Below are positions 8,450 to 17,003 of a stretch of DNA of 64,000 nucleotides, in pieces. The translations under genes were made by a program, and so were the position numbers. The stretch is from NCBI RefSeq assembly GCF_900460065.1, contig NZ_UAVD01000029.1:558001-622000 (forward strand). The letters are read 5' to 3'. Origin of the DNA: Streptomyces griseus (GTDB taxonomy: Bacteria; Actinomycetota; Actinomycetes; Streptomycetales; Streptomycetaceae). The notes beneath the pieces were generated by a model, which made no database searches, was not told the DNA's origin, and was given only the letters and a program-made list of their open reading frames with translations. Position 1 is the stretch's first letter; every line of letters starts with the position of its first letter.

Positions 8450-9931
8450 TCAGCTGCCTCCGAGCCGGAACAGGGAACCCGCGGTCCGCGCGAGCACGCA
8501 CGCGTCCTGCCACAGCGACCAGGTCTCGATGTAGTGGTTGTCGAAGCGGGCCCGCTCCTCGATGGAGGTGTCGCCCCGCAACCCGTTCACCTGGGCCAGC
8601 CCCGTGATGCCCACGGGCATCCGGTGACGGGCCTGGTAGCCGGGATGGACACGGCTGAACTGTGCCACGAAGAAGGGGCGTTCGGGGCGCGGGCCGACCA
8701 TGCTCATATCGCCCCGCAGCACGTTCCACAGCTGCGGCAACTCGTCGAGGGAGGTTCGGCGCAGCGCCCGGCCGACCCGGCTCATCCGCCCGTCGGACGC
8801 GACGTTCCAGCGGGTGGCCGACTCCTGGACGTCGGCGGGACGCAGCGTGCGGAACTTCAGCAGGACGAAGGGGCGCCCGTGCCGGCCGACGCGTTCCTGA
8901 CGGAAGATCACGCCCGGCCCGTCGGAGAGCCGAACGGCCAGGGCACAGGCCGCCATCACCGGGGCCGCCAGCAGCAGACCGACCGCGGCCAGGGCGGCGT
9001 CCATCGCCCGCTTCGCCCGGTGGCCGACGGGACGGTTCGTGCCGTCGTGCAGCGGCCGCACGGTGAAGCCCCACAGCTGATCGGGGCGGCCATCCGCCGG
9101 CACCCCCGCGACCGCGCCGGGGCCGGTGACCAGCCATACCCGGCAGCCGTGGCCGGTGAGCAGCGTGAAGAGAGCGGGTCCGTCCGGGGTGGCTTCGGGC
9201 GGGGCCGTGAACACCGCGTGCCGGACGCTGTTCTGGACGACGGCCCGCCCCACCTCCTGCGCCGAGGCCAGAACCGGCAGCGGCGCCGAGTCGGAACCCG
9301 TCGGCTGCTTCTCGTCCCCGGACGCCGCCGGCGCGACCAGCCCGACCGGCCGCAGCCCGTAGGCGGGGTGGTCGTACAGGGCGGCCGTCACCTGACGAGC
9401 CGACGGCCCCTGCCCCACCACCAGCGTGGACAGCGGGCGGCGGACGGCGGCCCGTCGCCGCGCCGCGTACACGGCCGCGCGTCCGGCGCAGGTCAGCACG
9501 GTCTGCGTCGCGGCCCCGTACGCGAGCACCGCCCAGCCGATCGCCTGCTGCGGCGCCCAGAGGGCCAGCACCTCCATGGTCACGTACCACTGGAGGAGGG
9601 TGAGGCCGAGGAGAGCGGGGAGTTCGGAGAGGGCCGAGGGGGACAGCCGCATCCCGTACAGGCGGCGTCGGGCGAAGATCAGCACCTGCGCCACCGCCTG
9701 GACGGCCACCAGGGGCCAGGGCCACGGGGCCGGGACGACCAGGGTGAACGTCACGGCCGGGGCGAGCGCGTCCGCGCACAGGAGCGGCGCGAGACGGCCG
9801 TACCGGGAGGCGCCACGCTCGCCCGGCTGCGCCCGGGCGCCGCCGCCGCCTCTTCGCGGCGGGTGAACCGTGTGAGCCTGCACGGCTGTCGCCCGACCAG
9901 CGCCGGGAACCGGTGTGCTCTCCATCGTCAT
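8450..9931 (-). CDS. Initiating exopolysaccharide sugar-phosphate transferase (polyprenyl-P acceptor)
   Basis: A 493-residue bacterial sugar transferase of the WbaP/CpsE type, which starts repeat-unit synthesis by moving a hexose-1-phosphate onto undecaprenyl phosphate. An N-terminal region with four or five membrane helices and a CoA-binding-like Rossmann segment (VVGQGPSARQVTAALYDHPAYG) precedes the catalytic domain. The latter starts at KRAMDAALAAVGLLLAAPVM and contains FRQERVGRHGRPFVLLKFRT, SLDELPQLWNVLRGDMSMVG, PRPE and RHRMPVGITGLAQVNG. ATG at 9931 overlaps the upstream stop (ATGA). Confidence 0.92.
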   Translation of the reverse strand: MTMESTPVPGAGRATAVQAHTVHPPRRGGGGARAQPGERGASRYGRLAPLLCADALAPAVTFTLVVPAPWPWPLVAVQAVAQVLIFARRRLYGMRLSPSALSELPALLGLTLLQWYVTMEVLALWAPQQAIGWAVLAYGAATQTVLTCAGRAAVYAARRRAAVRRPLSTLVVGQGPSARQVTAALYDHPAYGLRPVGLVAPAASGDEKQPTGSDSAPLPVLASAQEVGRAVVQNSVRHAVFTAPPEATPDGPALFTLLTGHGCRVWLVTGPGAVAGVPADGRPDQLWGFTVRPLHDGTNRPVGHRAKRAMDAALAAVGLLLAAPVMAACALAVRLSDGPGVIFRQERVGRHGRPFVLLKFRTLRPADVQESATRWNVASDGRMSRVGRALRRTSLDELPQLWNVLRGDMSMVGPRPERPFFVAQFSRVHPGYQARHRMPVGITGLAQVNGLRGDTSIEERARFDNHYIETWSLWQDACVLARTAGSLFRLGGS

Positions 9932-11091
9932 CGCTCGGTGCGCTTCCTCGTGGGGCCGGACATGCCGACCAGTTCCTGGTAGAGACCGGCGACCGCCCCC
10001 GCGGTCCGTCGGACGTCGAAGGCCGACCGGGTGTGACGCAGCGCCCGGCGGGACAGCGATGCGCGCAGCTCCGGGTCGGCGAGCAGGGCGGTCAGCGCCG
10101 CGGCCAGGGCCTCCGGATCCTCCGGAGGCACCAGACAGTGCTCCTCGTGGCCGGGCGGCAGGCTCTCCCGCGCCCCGTTCACGTCGGTCAGCACGACGGG
10201 GCGCCCGCAGGCCATGGCCTCCAGCGGGGCCAGCGCCATGCCCTCCCAGCGGGAGGGCAGCACCAGGACGTCCGCCGCGCGGATCCACGGCCGTACGTCC
10301 TCGCGGGCTCCGGTGAACTGCACGCCCGGCGGGGCCGACGCCTCCAGTCCCTCCCGGTCGGGCCCGTCGCCCACCAGCACCAGACGGGCCCCGGCCACCG
10401 GCATCCGGCGCCACGCCCGCAGCAGCACGTCCTGTCCCTTCTGCCGGGTCAGCCGGCCGACGCAGACGACCAGCGGGGCGTCCGCGTCGGCCCCGCGCGG
10501 CAGGGGCAGCGAGGCGCGGGCCTCCGCACGGTCCCCGCCTCCGCCGGGACGGAAACGGTCGAGGTCGACGCCGTTGTGGATGACCGACCAGCGGGCGGTG
10601 ATGCCCGCCTCCTGTCCGGTGCGGCGTTCGGACTCGCTGACGCACAGGATGTGATCGGCCCACCGTGCGCCGAACCGCTCCCAGCCGAGAGCGAGGCCCG
10701 CGGTGCGACCGCCGACCGCCTCGAACGACCAGGCGTGCGGCTGGAACACGGTGGGGATCCGGCCGCGGACCGCGATCCGGCCGGCCAGTCCCGCCTTGGC
10801 GCTGTGGGCGTGCACCACGTCCGGGCGGCTCACGCGCACGATCCGGCGCGCGGCGGCCACCTCACCGGCCAGCCGGGGCCCGGGGGCACGGGTGACGGAC
10901 CAGCCGTGGACCTCGGCCCCCGCGGCCGCCGCCCCGAGGGCCAGCGGGCTCCCGGGCGGGCAGGCCACCACGGGACGCAGCCCCGACCCGGCCTGGGCCC
11001 TGACGAGATCGGTGACGACCCGGGCCACTCCGCCGTCCACGGGCTGAACCAAATGAAGGACCGTCAATGGGCGTTCTTCGGTACGACGCAT
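9928..11091 (-). CDS. Glycosyltransferase family 4, first gene of exopolysaccharide operon
   Basis: A 387-residue GT-B glycosyltransferase. The N-terminal domain begins LTVLHLVQPVDGGVARVV. The C-terminal donor domain shows VIHNGVDLDRFRPG, CVGRLTRQKGQDVLLRAW and the glutamate motif region RWEGMALAPLEAMACGRPVV. The start is uncertain: ATG at 11091 leaves a family-like N-terminus but has no good ribosome site, while ATG at 11187 would add 32 poorly conserved-looking residues. It heads the eight-gene operon that continues to 1638 with overlaps or gaps of at most 2 bp, so the promoter must lie in 11092-11419. Confidence 0.85.
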   Translation of the reverse strand: MRRTEERPLTVLHLVQPVDGGVARVVTDLVRAQAGSGLRPVVACPPGSPLALGAAAAGAEVHGWSVTRAPGPRLAGEVAAARRIVRVSRPDVVHAHSAKAGLAGRIAVRGRIPTVFQPHAWSFEAVGGRTAGLALGWERFGARWADHILCVSESERRTGQEAGITARWSVIHNGVDLDRFRPGGGGDRAEARASLPLPRGADADAPLVVCVGRLTRQKGQDVLLRAWRRMPVAGARLVLVGDGPDREGLEASAPPGVQFTGAREDVRPWIRAADVLVLPSRWEGMALAPLEAMACGRPVVLTDVNGARESLPPGHEEHCLVPPEDPEALAAALTALLADPELRASLSRRALRHTRSAFDVRRTAGAVAGLYQELVGMSGPTRKRTER

Positions 11092-11419
11092 GTGCAGCAC
11101 GCACGGCTCTCTTCGCTCAATCCGGTGAGTAAAGCCGAAGTGCACTTTGGCAGAGTTGTGGCGAAATCGTGCGCGTGACTCGCTCATACGACCACAGGGG
11201 GATGACGGCGGAACGAGGGCCGTTCGGGTGGTCGCGCAGCAGATCGGCGCATGCCCACGGGCTTTTCACGGACAGCCGGTGAAAGGGCTTGCGGAGAGTC
11301 CCCGTACGGAATGGCGCAGGTGTTCCGCGCCCATCCCGCCGTTTATATCGTCAGCGTTTTTCCGGCCTGCCGTACTGCGCCGATCGCCGCACCGGATGGC
11401 GGCACCATCTATCGGAGGG
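11092..11419. other. Upstream region of the exopolysaccharide operon
   Basis: 328 bp without a convincing gene, holding the presumed promoter of the minus-strand operon. It includes an AT-richer patch (TTTATATCG at 11342-11350) and a dyad TTTTCAC/GTGAAAG (11263-11269 and 11279-11285) flanked by two GGGCTT copies. No clear -35/-10 pair could be fixed. Confidence 0.4.
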
Positions 11420-12010
11420 CTAGGCCGTTCTCGTGGTGGTGAACGCAGCGGCGAAAGAGACGTGTCCGGCGCGCGCCACGATTTCCACCTCGTCGCCCAG
11501 AGCCCATTCCGCGACCCGTGAGGCCATCGCCGCCGGCACCACGTCGCTGATGTCCGGAGCGGCCGGAATGTCGTACGTCGCGTGGGCGTCATGGGGCAGC
11601 ACGACCCGGTAGTCCAGCTCCAGGGCCCGGCGGGCGGTGGCGAGCACGCACATCTCCGACATCACCCCGCACACCGCGAGCGCCCGGACGCCCGCCGCCG
11701 TCAGCTCGGCCTCCAGCGACGTCTCCTCGAAACCGTCGTCCTCGGTCTTGCGGATCACCGTCTCGGCCGGCCCGGTGCGCACCGGCAGGTGCAGCTCCCA
11801 CCCGGGCGTCCCCGGCTCGTCGGGCGTGCCGGCCGGGCCGTCGTTCTGCAGGTGCACGACGAGCGCCCCGGCTTCCCGGGCCCGCCCGACCAGATCCGTC
11901 ACCCGGTCCAGCAGCCGGGCCGCGTCGGGCACGGCGGCGTCCCCGGAGACGAAGGCCGACTGTACGTCGACGACGAGCAGCGCCGTGACCGGGGCGGGGA
12001 GGGCGGTCAT
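11420..12010 (-). CDS. Isochorismatase-family cysteine hydrolase
   Basis: A 196-residue cytoplasmic alpha/beta hydrolase of the isochorismatase/nicotinamidase superfamily. The catalytic triad is visible as D15 (LLVVDVQ), K88 (VIRKTEDDGF) and C121 (CGVMSEMCV). Substrates in this family include isochorismate, nicotinamide, carbamoyl compounds and peroxyureidoacrylate; the sequence does not show which. A GAGGA ribosome site lies 10 nt before ATG 12010. It follows the polyprenyl synthase gene after a terminator-like hairpin, so it may be a separate transcript. Confidence 0.87.
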   Translation of the reverse strand: MTALPAPVTALLVVDVQSAFVSGDAAVPDAARLLDRVTDLVGRAREAGALVVHLQNDGPAGTPDEPGTPGWELHLPVRTGPAETVIRKTEDDGFEETSLEAELTAAGVRALAVCGVMSEMCVLATARRALELDYRVVLPHDAHATYDIPAAPDISDVVPAAMASRVAEWALGDEVEIVARAGHVSFAAAFTTTRTA

Positions 12011-12090
12011 GCCGGGGGAGTCCTCACGTCGTCGCGGACGGTGCCCGGGCGCGGGCCCGCCCGGGCCCATCATGCCGTACACGGGACGGC

Positions 12091-12119
12091 GGCCGCCCGC
12101 CGATCTCCGGCGGGCGGCC
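12091..12119 (-). terminator. Terminator hairpin after polyprenyl synthase gene
   Basis: Perfect 12-bp inverted repeat (12091-12102 and 12108-12119) with a 5-nt loop, 6 bp beyond the polyprenyl synthase stop. GC-rich without a T run, as is usual in Streptomyces. Confidence 0.65.
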
Positions 12120-12124
12120 ACGGA

Positions 12125-13174
12125 TCAGCCGGTGCGGTCCACGAGGTACGGGATCAGCGTCAGCAGATCCCTCCGCGCGCTCCTTGCCAGCGGCACCCGG
12201 TCCAGACAGGCGCGGGCCGCGGCCAGGTGCTCGTGCGCCTCGGCGACCGTCGCCCGCCGCCCGCCCGCCTCGTCGATCAACTCGGCCGCACGGCGCGCCG
12301 CCGGGTCGTCGAGCGGCCCGGCGGAGGCGAGCAGCGCGTCCAGACGCCGGGCCGCCGGGTGATCGGCGGACAGGGCCGCGAGCACCGGGTACGTCTTCTT
12401 GAGCCGCCGCAGATCGCTGTGCACCGGCTTCCCGGTCACCTGCGGATCGCCCCAGATCCCGAGCAGGTCGTCCACCGCCTGGAACGCCACCCCCACGTGC
12501 CGACCCGCCAGGTCCAGCGCCTCGACGGTGCTGGCCGGGGCCCCGGCCAGCACCGCGCCCAGGGCGGCGGCGCATCCGAGCAGGGAGCCCGTCTTGTGGG
12601 TGGCCATCGACCGGTACTCGTGCGGCAGGACCGCCCCGGGCCCGGTCCACGGCCGGGACTCGAAGAGCAGGTCCTGCGCCTGACCGTGCACCAGGTCGCC
12701 CAGCGCTCCCGCCAGTTGCCGGACCGCCGCCGCACCGCCGGGGCCCGGAGCCTCCGCCAGCGTGGAGACGGCCAGCGCGAACAGCGCGTCCCCCGCGAGG
12801 ACCGCCGGGCCCGTGCCGTACGCCTTCCACAGCGTCGGACGGCGACGACGGGTCTCGTCCCCGTCCATGATGTCGTCGTGGATCAGGGAGAAGGTGTGGA
12901 TCAGCTCGACGGCCACCGCGCCGAGCACCGCGTCCGCCCCGCTGCCGCCCGCGGCCTCCGCGCCGAGCACCGCGAGCGCCTGGCGGACCCCCTTGCCCTG
13001 CGATCCGGGCGCCGGCTCGCCGCCGGTCCCGGTCCAGCCCAGCGAGAAGGCCGCCGTCTCCGCGTGCCAGGGATGCAGCCGTCCCACCGACTCCACCAGG
13101 GCCGGCCGCACCAGTTCGCGGCAGCGGTCCAGTATCTGCGGAGCGCTCGCCCGGCTGGTCGTGGAGAGCGTCAT
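12125..13174 (-). CDS. Polyprenyl (geranylgeranyl-type) diphosphate synthase
   Basis: A 349-residue trans-isoprenyl diphosphate synthase that condenses IPP with allylic diphosphates. The first aspartate-rich motif is DDIMD (residues 100-104) and the second is DDLLGIWGD (236-244), with KTGSLL (about 195-200) and a basic DLRRLKKTYPV segment. Product length cannot be fixed; the DDxxD spacing without an insertion is compatible with a GGPP-type enzyme. ATG at 13174 overlaps the stop of the TPR gene (ATGA), so both are made together. It could supply a prenyl donor to the UbiA enzyme at 56313-57206, but nothing in the sequence proves this. Confidence 0.9.
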   Translation of the reverse strand: MTLSTTSRASAPQILDRCRELVRPALVESVGRLHPWHAETAAFSLGWTGTGGEPAPGSQGKGVRQALAVLGAEAAGGSGADAVLGAVAVELIHTFSLIHDDIMDGDETRRRRPTLWKAYGTGPAVLAGDALFALAVSTLAEAPGPGGAAAVRQLAGALGDLVHGQAQDLLFESRPWTGPGAVLPHEYRSMATHKTGSLLGCAAALGAVLAGAPASTVEALDLAGRHVGVAFQAVDDLLGIWGDPQVTGKPVHSDLRRLKKTYPVLAALSADHPAARRLDALLASAGPLDDPAARRAAELIDEAGGRRATVAEAHEHLAAARACLDRVPLARSARRDLLTLIPYLVDRTG

Positions 13175-14229
13175 CGGCGGCCGTCCCGCTCGCTCGCGGA
13201 GGCCGGTTCCACACCGAGCTCGGCGTACGCCTTCTCGACCATCTCCTGGGCGTTGAGCAGCCCGATCCGGCTCAGCCTGTCGCGCAGCCCGTCCAGGTCG
13301 GAGGCGGTGGCCGCACGGTCCCGGCCGAGCCTGGCCCGCGCCTTGACCAGGCCGAGCGAGGCCAGCGCCTCGCCCCGCGGCTCGTCCATCGCGCGGAACT
13401 CGCCGAGCGCCTGTTCGTAGACCTCGCGCGCCTCCTCGTACCGCCCGGCGCGGAAGAACACGTTGGCCCGCATCTTGTGGTTGTAGGCGAGGGCGCTGGA
13501 GAGGTTCATCTCGCGGCAGGTGACCTCGGCCTCGGAGAGCAGATCGAGGGCGCGGCCGGTCGCCCCGTCCCGCAGGGAGACGATGTCGGCGATGCCGCGC
13601 AGGGCCCAGGCCCGGCCCCGCCGGTCGTCCGCGTCGCCCGCCAGGACGGCCGCCTCCTCGAACATCTCCAACGCGGTGTCCAGCGAACCGGTGTTGCGGT
13701 GGATCTGGGCGATGCCCTCCAGCGCCCAGACGGTGTGCCGGGCCTCGCCCCGGGCACGGGCCTCGGCCAGCAGTTGTTCGTGCAGCGTCGCGACGGTCGC
13801 GTAGTCGCCCTGGATCCGCCCGGTCTCGGCGAGGCCCGCCAGCGAGTATCCGCGGGCGACCACGTCACCGCCCCGCTTCCCCAGCTCCGCGGCGAGACCG
13901 AGCAGTCTGAACGCGAGGCGCAGCGAACCGCGTTGGCGTGCCAGCGTGCCCCCGCTCCACAGCGCCCACGCCATCGCACCGGTGTTCCCGGCCGTCCGCG
14001 CGGCCCGGTAGCTGGCCTTCCAGGCCCGGTCGGCCTCCGCGACCTGCCCGAGCCTGCGGTGCGCCTCCGCCACGGCCAGACCCGAACGCGCCACCTCCTC
14101 CTGCGATCCGGAGAGCTCGGCCTGCCTCAGGTGGCGAACTCCCTCGGCCAGTACGTCGGTGAGGGAGGCGTTCACCGACATCTTGGTGAGCGCACCCTGG
14201 TACTCGGGGGCCAGTGCCTTGGTCTGCAT
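13171..14229 (-). CDS. Tetratricopeptide-repeat protein
   Basis: A 352-residue soluble protein made almost entirely of paired helices with TPR periodicity (for example GDYATVATLHEQLLAEARARGE, then TGSLDTALEMFEEAAVLAGD and GRYEEAREVYEQALGEFRAMD). No enzymatic domain, HTH or export signal is visible. ATG at 14229 has GGAAGG about 5 nt upstream. It is the first gene of a two-gene operon with the polyprenyl synthase and lies 40 bp downstream of an 11-bp inverted repeat. A scaffold or regulator role is inferred only from the repeats. Confidence 0.8.
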   Translation of the reverse strand: MQTKALAPEYQGALTKMSVNASLTDVLAEGVRHLRQAELSGSQEEVARSGLAVAEAHRRLGQVAEADRAWKASYRAARTAGNTGAMAWALWSGGTLARQRGSLRLAFRLLGLAAELGKRGGDVVARGYSLAGLAETGRIQGDYATVATLHEQLLAEARARGEARHTVWALEGIAQIHRNTGSLDTALEMFEEAAVLAGDADDRRGRAWALRGIADIVSLRDGATGRALDLLSEAEVTCREMNLSSALAYNHKMRANVFFRAGRYEEAREVYEQALGEFRAMDEPRGEALASLGLVKARARLGRDRAATASDLDGLRDRLSRIGLLNAQEMVEKAYAELGVEPASASERDGRR

Positions 14230-14268
14230 GGGGGCCTTCCGCGCGGTGCCGGGCCCCGCGCCGCGCGG

Positions 14269-14300
14269 CTATACCCTCCATGTATACGCGGAGAGTATAG
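14269..14300. promoter_or_regulatory. Inverted repeat upstream of TPR/polyprenyl synthase operon
   Basis: CTATACCCTCC (14269-14279) and GGAGAGTATAG (14290-14300) are complementary at 10 of 11 positions. The spacer contains a GTATAC palindrome. On the minus strand the arm TATACT resembles a -10 box. This looks like an operator overlapping the promoter of the gene starting at 14229. Confidence 0.5.
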
Positions 14301-14662
14301 TCCGGCGGTCGTGCGGGCCCGGATCTTGTGGGGGTTGGGCGCCGCACGTCACACGCGGCGCACCGTCCTGTCGTGGATCAAGACGGCAGCCGGGCCCGGA
14401 GGGTTGCTCGCGGAGGTCAGGTCGTTCCGCGTTCCCGCCGCGAGCGCCTCCTCACGCCCTCCCCGTGCGGCGCAGCCGGTGGCGTACCGCCCGCCGGGCC
14501 TCCGGGCCGAGCTCGTCCAGCACCCCGGCCGGTTCGGCGAGCTGCTCCAGCGCGTCGAAGGCGCGCCCCGCCCCCGCGGGGCCGGCGCCCTCGTACAGCT
14601 CCAGGCCCACGAACGGCGGCGTCCGACGCGCGACGGAACGGCTGCCGCGCTCGAATGGGCGG
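14301..14662. other. Gene-poor spacer with a possible small minus-strand ORF
   Basis: No convincing gene before the permease GTG at 14663. A minus-strand frame ending at 14452 has strong third-position GC and a helical-looking tail (RAFDALEQLAEPAGVLDELG). Its best start (GTG giving MGLELYEGAGPAG) yields only about 52 residues and has no clear ribosome site. It could be a small gene or a remnant. Confidence 0.3.
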
Positions 14663-15340
14663 GTGACGGCCCCACCGGACGACTGCCTCGCCCGCAACGA
14701 GTGGATCTGCGGGGCCTACCTCTCCAGCCGCCGCGAGATCCTCGTGGACGCGGTCCTGCAACACCTCCAGCTGACGGGCGCCGCGGTCGCCGTCGCACTC
14801 CTGCTCGCCGTCCCCCTGGCGGTGGCGGCCCGCCGGTGGCGCTGGGCGGCCGGCCCGGTGCTCGGGCTGACGACGATCCTGTACACGATCCCGTCGCTGG
14901 CGATGTTCTCGCTGCTGCTGCCGCGGTACGGACTCTCCGCCGCGCTGGTGATCGCGGGGCTCGTCCTCTACTCCCTGACGCTGCTCGTCCGCAACATCCT
15001 GGCCGGGCTCCGGGCCGTCCCCGAAGAGACCCGGCAGGCCGCACGCGGCATGGGCTACGGGCCGCTGCGCCTGCTGCTCGCCGTCGAGCTGCCGCTCGCC
15101 CTGCCCGCCGCGATGGCCGGGCTGCGCATCGCCACCGTCTCCGCGGTCTCCCTGGTCACCATCGGGGCGATCGTCGGCCACGGAGGGCTGGGCAACCTCA
15201 TCTACTCCGGCATGAACACCTACTTCAAGGCGCAGGTGCTCACCGCCTCCGTCCTGTGCGTCGTCATCGCCGTCGCCGCGGACCTGCTGCTCCTGGGAGC
15301 GGGACGGCTGCTGACCCCCTGGACCCGGAGGCGGGCGTGA
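14663..15340 (+). CDS. Glycine betaine/choline-type ABC transporter permease (OpuBB/ProW-like)
   Basis: A 225-residue inner-membrane permease with about five or six helices. The coupling-helix EAA motif appears as EETRQAARGMGYGPLRLLLAVELPLA. The N-terminal CLARNEWICGAYLSSRR segment is typical of actinobacterial OpuB/ProW permeases. GTG at 14663 is chosen because it gives exactly this family N-terminus; the ribosome site is weak. It forms an operon with the second permease (25 bp later) and the binding protein. The system imports compatible solutes such as glycine betaine, proline or choline. Confidence 0.85.
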   Translation: MTAPPDDCLARNEWICGAYLSSRREILVDAVLQHLQLTGAAVAVALLLAVPLAVAARRWRWAAGPVLGLTTILYTIPSLAMFSLLLPRYGLSAALVIAGLVLYSLTLLVRNILAGLRAVPEETRQAARGMGYGPLRLLLAVELPLALPAAMAGLRIATVSAVSLVTIGAIVGHGGLGNLIYSGMNTYFKAQVLTASVLCVVIAVAADLLLLGAGRLLTPWTRRRA

Positions 15341-15365
15341 ACGCGTCGAGCAGGGGGGTGCGGAG

Positions 15366-16040
15366 GTGAACACCCTCTCCGAAACCTGGTCCTGGCTCAC
15401 CACCGCAGCCCACTGGTCCGGCCCCGACGGAATCGGGAACCGGCTCGGCGAACACCTCTACCTCACCGTCGTCTGCCTGCTCATCAGCTGCCTGGTCGCC
15501 CTGCCCGTCGCCCTCGTCCTGGGCCACCTCGGCAAGGGCGGCGCGCTCGCCGTCAACCTCTCCAACATCGGCCGGGCCGTGCCCACCTTCGCCGTGCTGG
15601 TCCTGCTGCTGCTCACCCCCCTCGGGACGCGCGGGCAGTGGTCGACGGTCATCGCGCTGGTGCTGTTCGCCGTGCCGCCGCTCCTCACCAACGCCTACGT
15701 CGGGATGCGCGAGGTCGACCGGGACGTCGTCCGGGCCGCCCGGGGCATGGGGATGACCGGCCGCCAGCTGCTGCTGGGCGTGGAACTGCCGCTCGCCCTC
15801 CCGCTGATCCTCACCGGCGTGCGGATCGCCGCCGTCCAGCTGGTGGCCACCGCCACCATCGCGGCGCTGGCCGGCGGCGGGGGACTGGGCCGGATCATCA
15901 CCGCGGGCTTCAACCTCGCCTCCACCCCGCAGGTGGTGGCCGGAGCGGTCCTGGTGGCCGCCTTCGCCCTCCTCGTCGAGGGTCTCTTCGAGGCCGGACG
16001 GCGCCTCGCCCCCCGGCGCGGCCGGGCGGCCGCCCCGTGA
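15366..16040 (+). CDS. Glycine betaine/choline-type ABC transporter permease (second subunit)
   Basis: A 224-residue permease paralogous to its neighbour, with the EAA-loop VDRDVVRAARGMGMTGRQLL followed by VELPLALPLILTGVRIA, and about six helices. GTG at 15366 is preceded by AGGGGGG 7 nt upstream. The stop overlaps the start of the binding protein gene (GTGA at 16037-16040). Two homologous permeases imply a heterodimeric membrane channel. Confidence 0.87.
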   Translation: MNTLSETWSWLTTAAHWSGPDGIGNRLGEHLYLTVVCLLISCLVALPVALVLGHLGKGGALAVNLSNIGRAVPTFAVLVLLLLTPLGTRGQWSTVIALVLFAVPPLLTNAYVGMREVDRDVVRAARGMGMTGRQLLLGVELPLALPLILTGVRIAAVQLVATATIAALAGGGGLGRIITAGFNLASTPQVVAGAVLVAAFALLVEGLFEAGRRLAPRRGRAAAP

Positions 16041-16987
16041 GCCGCGCCCGCCGGACCCTGGCCGCGCTGGTCCTCCTCGCCGCCACGGCCTGCACCACCG
16101 GCCCGACGCTGGAGAACCGGGGCGAGGTCACCGCGCCGCCCGGCGACAGCAAGCACCTCACCGTCGGGTCGGCCGGCTTCACCGAGAGCGACCTGCTGGC
16201 CCAGCTGTACGCGCTGCTCCTGGAGCACGCCGGGTACTCCGCGGACATCATCTCCGTGACCAACCGCGAGATCTACGAACCGGCCCTGGAGAACGGCCAG
16301 ATCGACGTGGTGGCGGAGTACGCGGCGACCTTCGCCGACTGGCTCAACGCCAAGGCCAACGGGGCCGACGCGCCCCCGGTCGGATCGCCCGACCTCGCCA
16401 CCACCATGAAGGAGCTGCGCTCGCTGGCCGCCCCGCGCGGGCTCACCGTGCTCGACCCCGGCCGGGCCGTCGACCAGAACGCCTTCGCCGTCACCGCCGC
16501 GTACGCGAAGGAGCACCGGCTGAAGACCCTCAGCGACGTGGGCGCCGCGAAGCTGCCCGTACGGCTGGCGGCGGGCGACGAATGCGTCCAGCGGCCCTAC
16601 TGTGCCCCCGGACTGCGCGGGACGTACGGTATCGACGTCGTCGCCGTCGACCCGAAGGGCGTCGGCACCACCCAGGCCAAGCAGGCGGTGCAGAGCGGTC
16701 AGGACCAGATGGTCCTCACCACCACGACCGACGCCACGCTGGACCGGTTCGGCCTCGTCCTGCTGGAGGACGACAAGAACCTTCAGAACGCGGACTACGT
16801 GGTCCCCGTCGTCAACCGCGCACGCGCCGGCAGCGCCGGGGTGCGCGACGCCCTCGGACGGCTCAACACCGTGCTGACCACCGCCGACCTGGCCTCGATG
16901 AACGAGCAGGTCGATAGCTGGCGCAGACTGCCCGAGGACGTCGCACGCGCCTACCTGGAAGGGAAGAAGCTCCTTCCCGAGGGCTGA
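16037..16987 (+). CDS. Glycine betaine/choline-type substrate-binding lipoprotein (OpuBC/ProX-like)
   Basis: A 316-residue extracellular solute-binding lipoprotein. A short signal ends in a lipobox-like AATAC with C19 as lipid-modified cysteine. The mature part shows the OpuAC/ProX family core with VGSAGFTESDLLAQLYALLL, NREIYEPALENGQIDVVAEY and DQMVLTTTTDATLDRFGLVLLEDD. GTG at 16037 overlaps the permease stop. No ATPase follows; the likely partner ATPase is at 19543-20706 on the other strand. Confidence 0.88.
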   Translation: MSRARRTLAALVLLAATACTTGPTLENRGEVTAPPGDSKHLTVGSAGFTESDLLAQLYALLLEHAGYSADIISVTNREIYEPALENGQIDVVAEYAATFADWLNAKANGADAPPVGSPDLATTMKELRSLAAPRGLTVLDPGRAVDQNAFAVTAAYAKEHRLKTLSDVGAAKLPVRLAAGDECVQRPYCAPGLRGTYGIDVVAVDPKGVGTTQAKQAVQSGQDQMVLTTTTDATLDRFGLVLLEDDKNLQNADYVVPVVNRARAGSAGVRDALGRLNTVLTTADLASMNEQVDSWRRLPEDVARAYLEGKKLLPEG

Positions 16988-17003
16988 GGCGCGGCCCGGC
17001 GGC

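Noticed and set aside
11092-11187. Longer N-terminus for the first GT4 gene starting at 11187
   Set aside because: The extra residues are not like a GT4 N-terminus and CCCCCTG rather than a purine-rich site precedes the ATG. It is not fully excluded.
11582-13420. 612-codon plus-strand frame
   Set aside because: Antisense to the isochorismatase and polyprenyl synthase genes, which carry intact catalytic motifs.
14452-14697. 81-codon minus-strand frame before the permease operon
   Set aside because: High third-position GC, but it needs a TTG start without a ribosome site and overlaps the permease start. Kept only as a possibility in the spacer entry.
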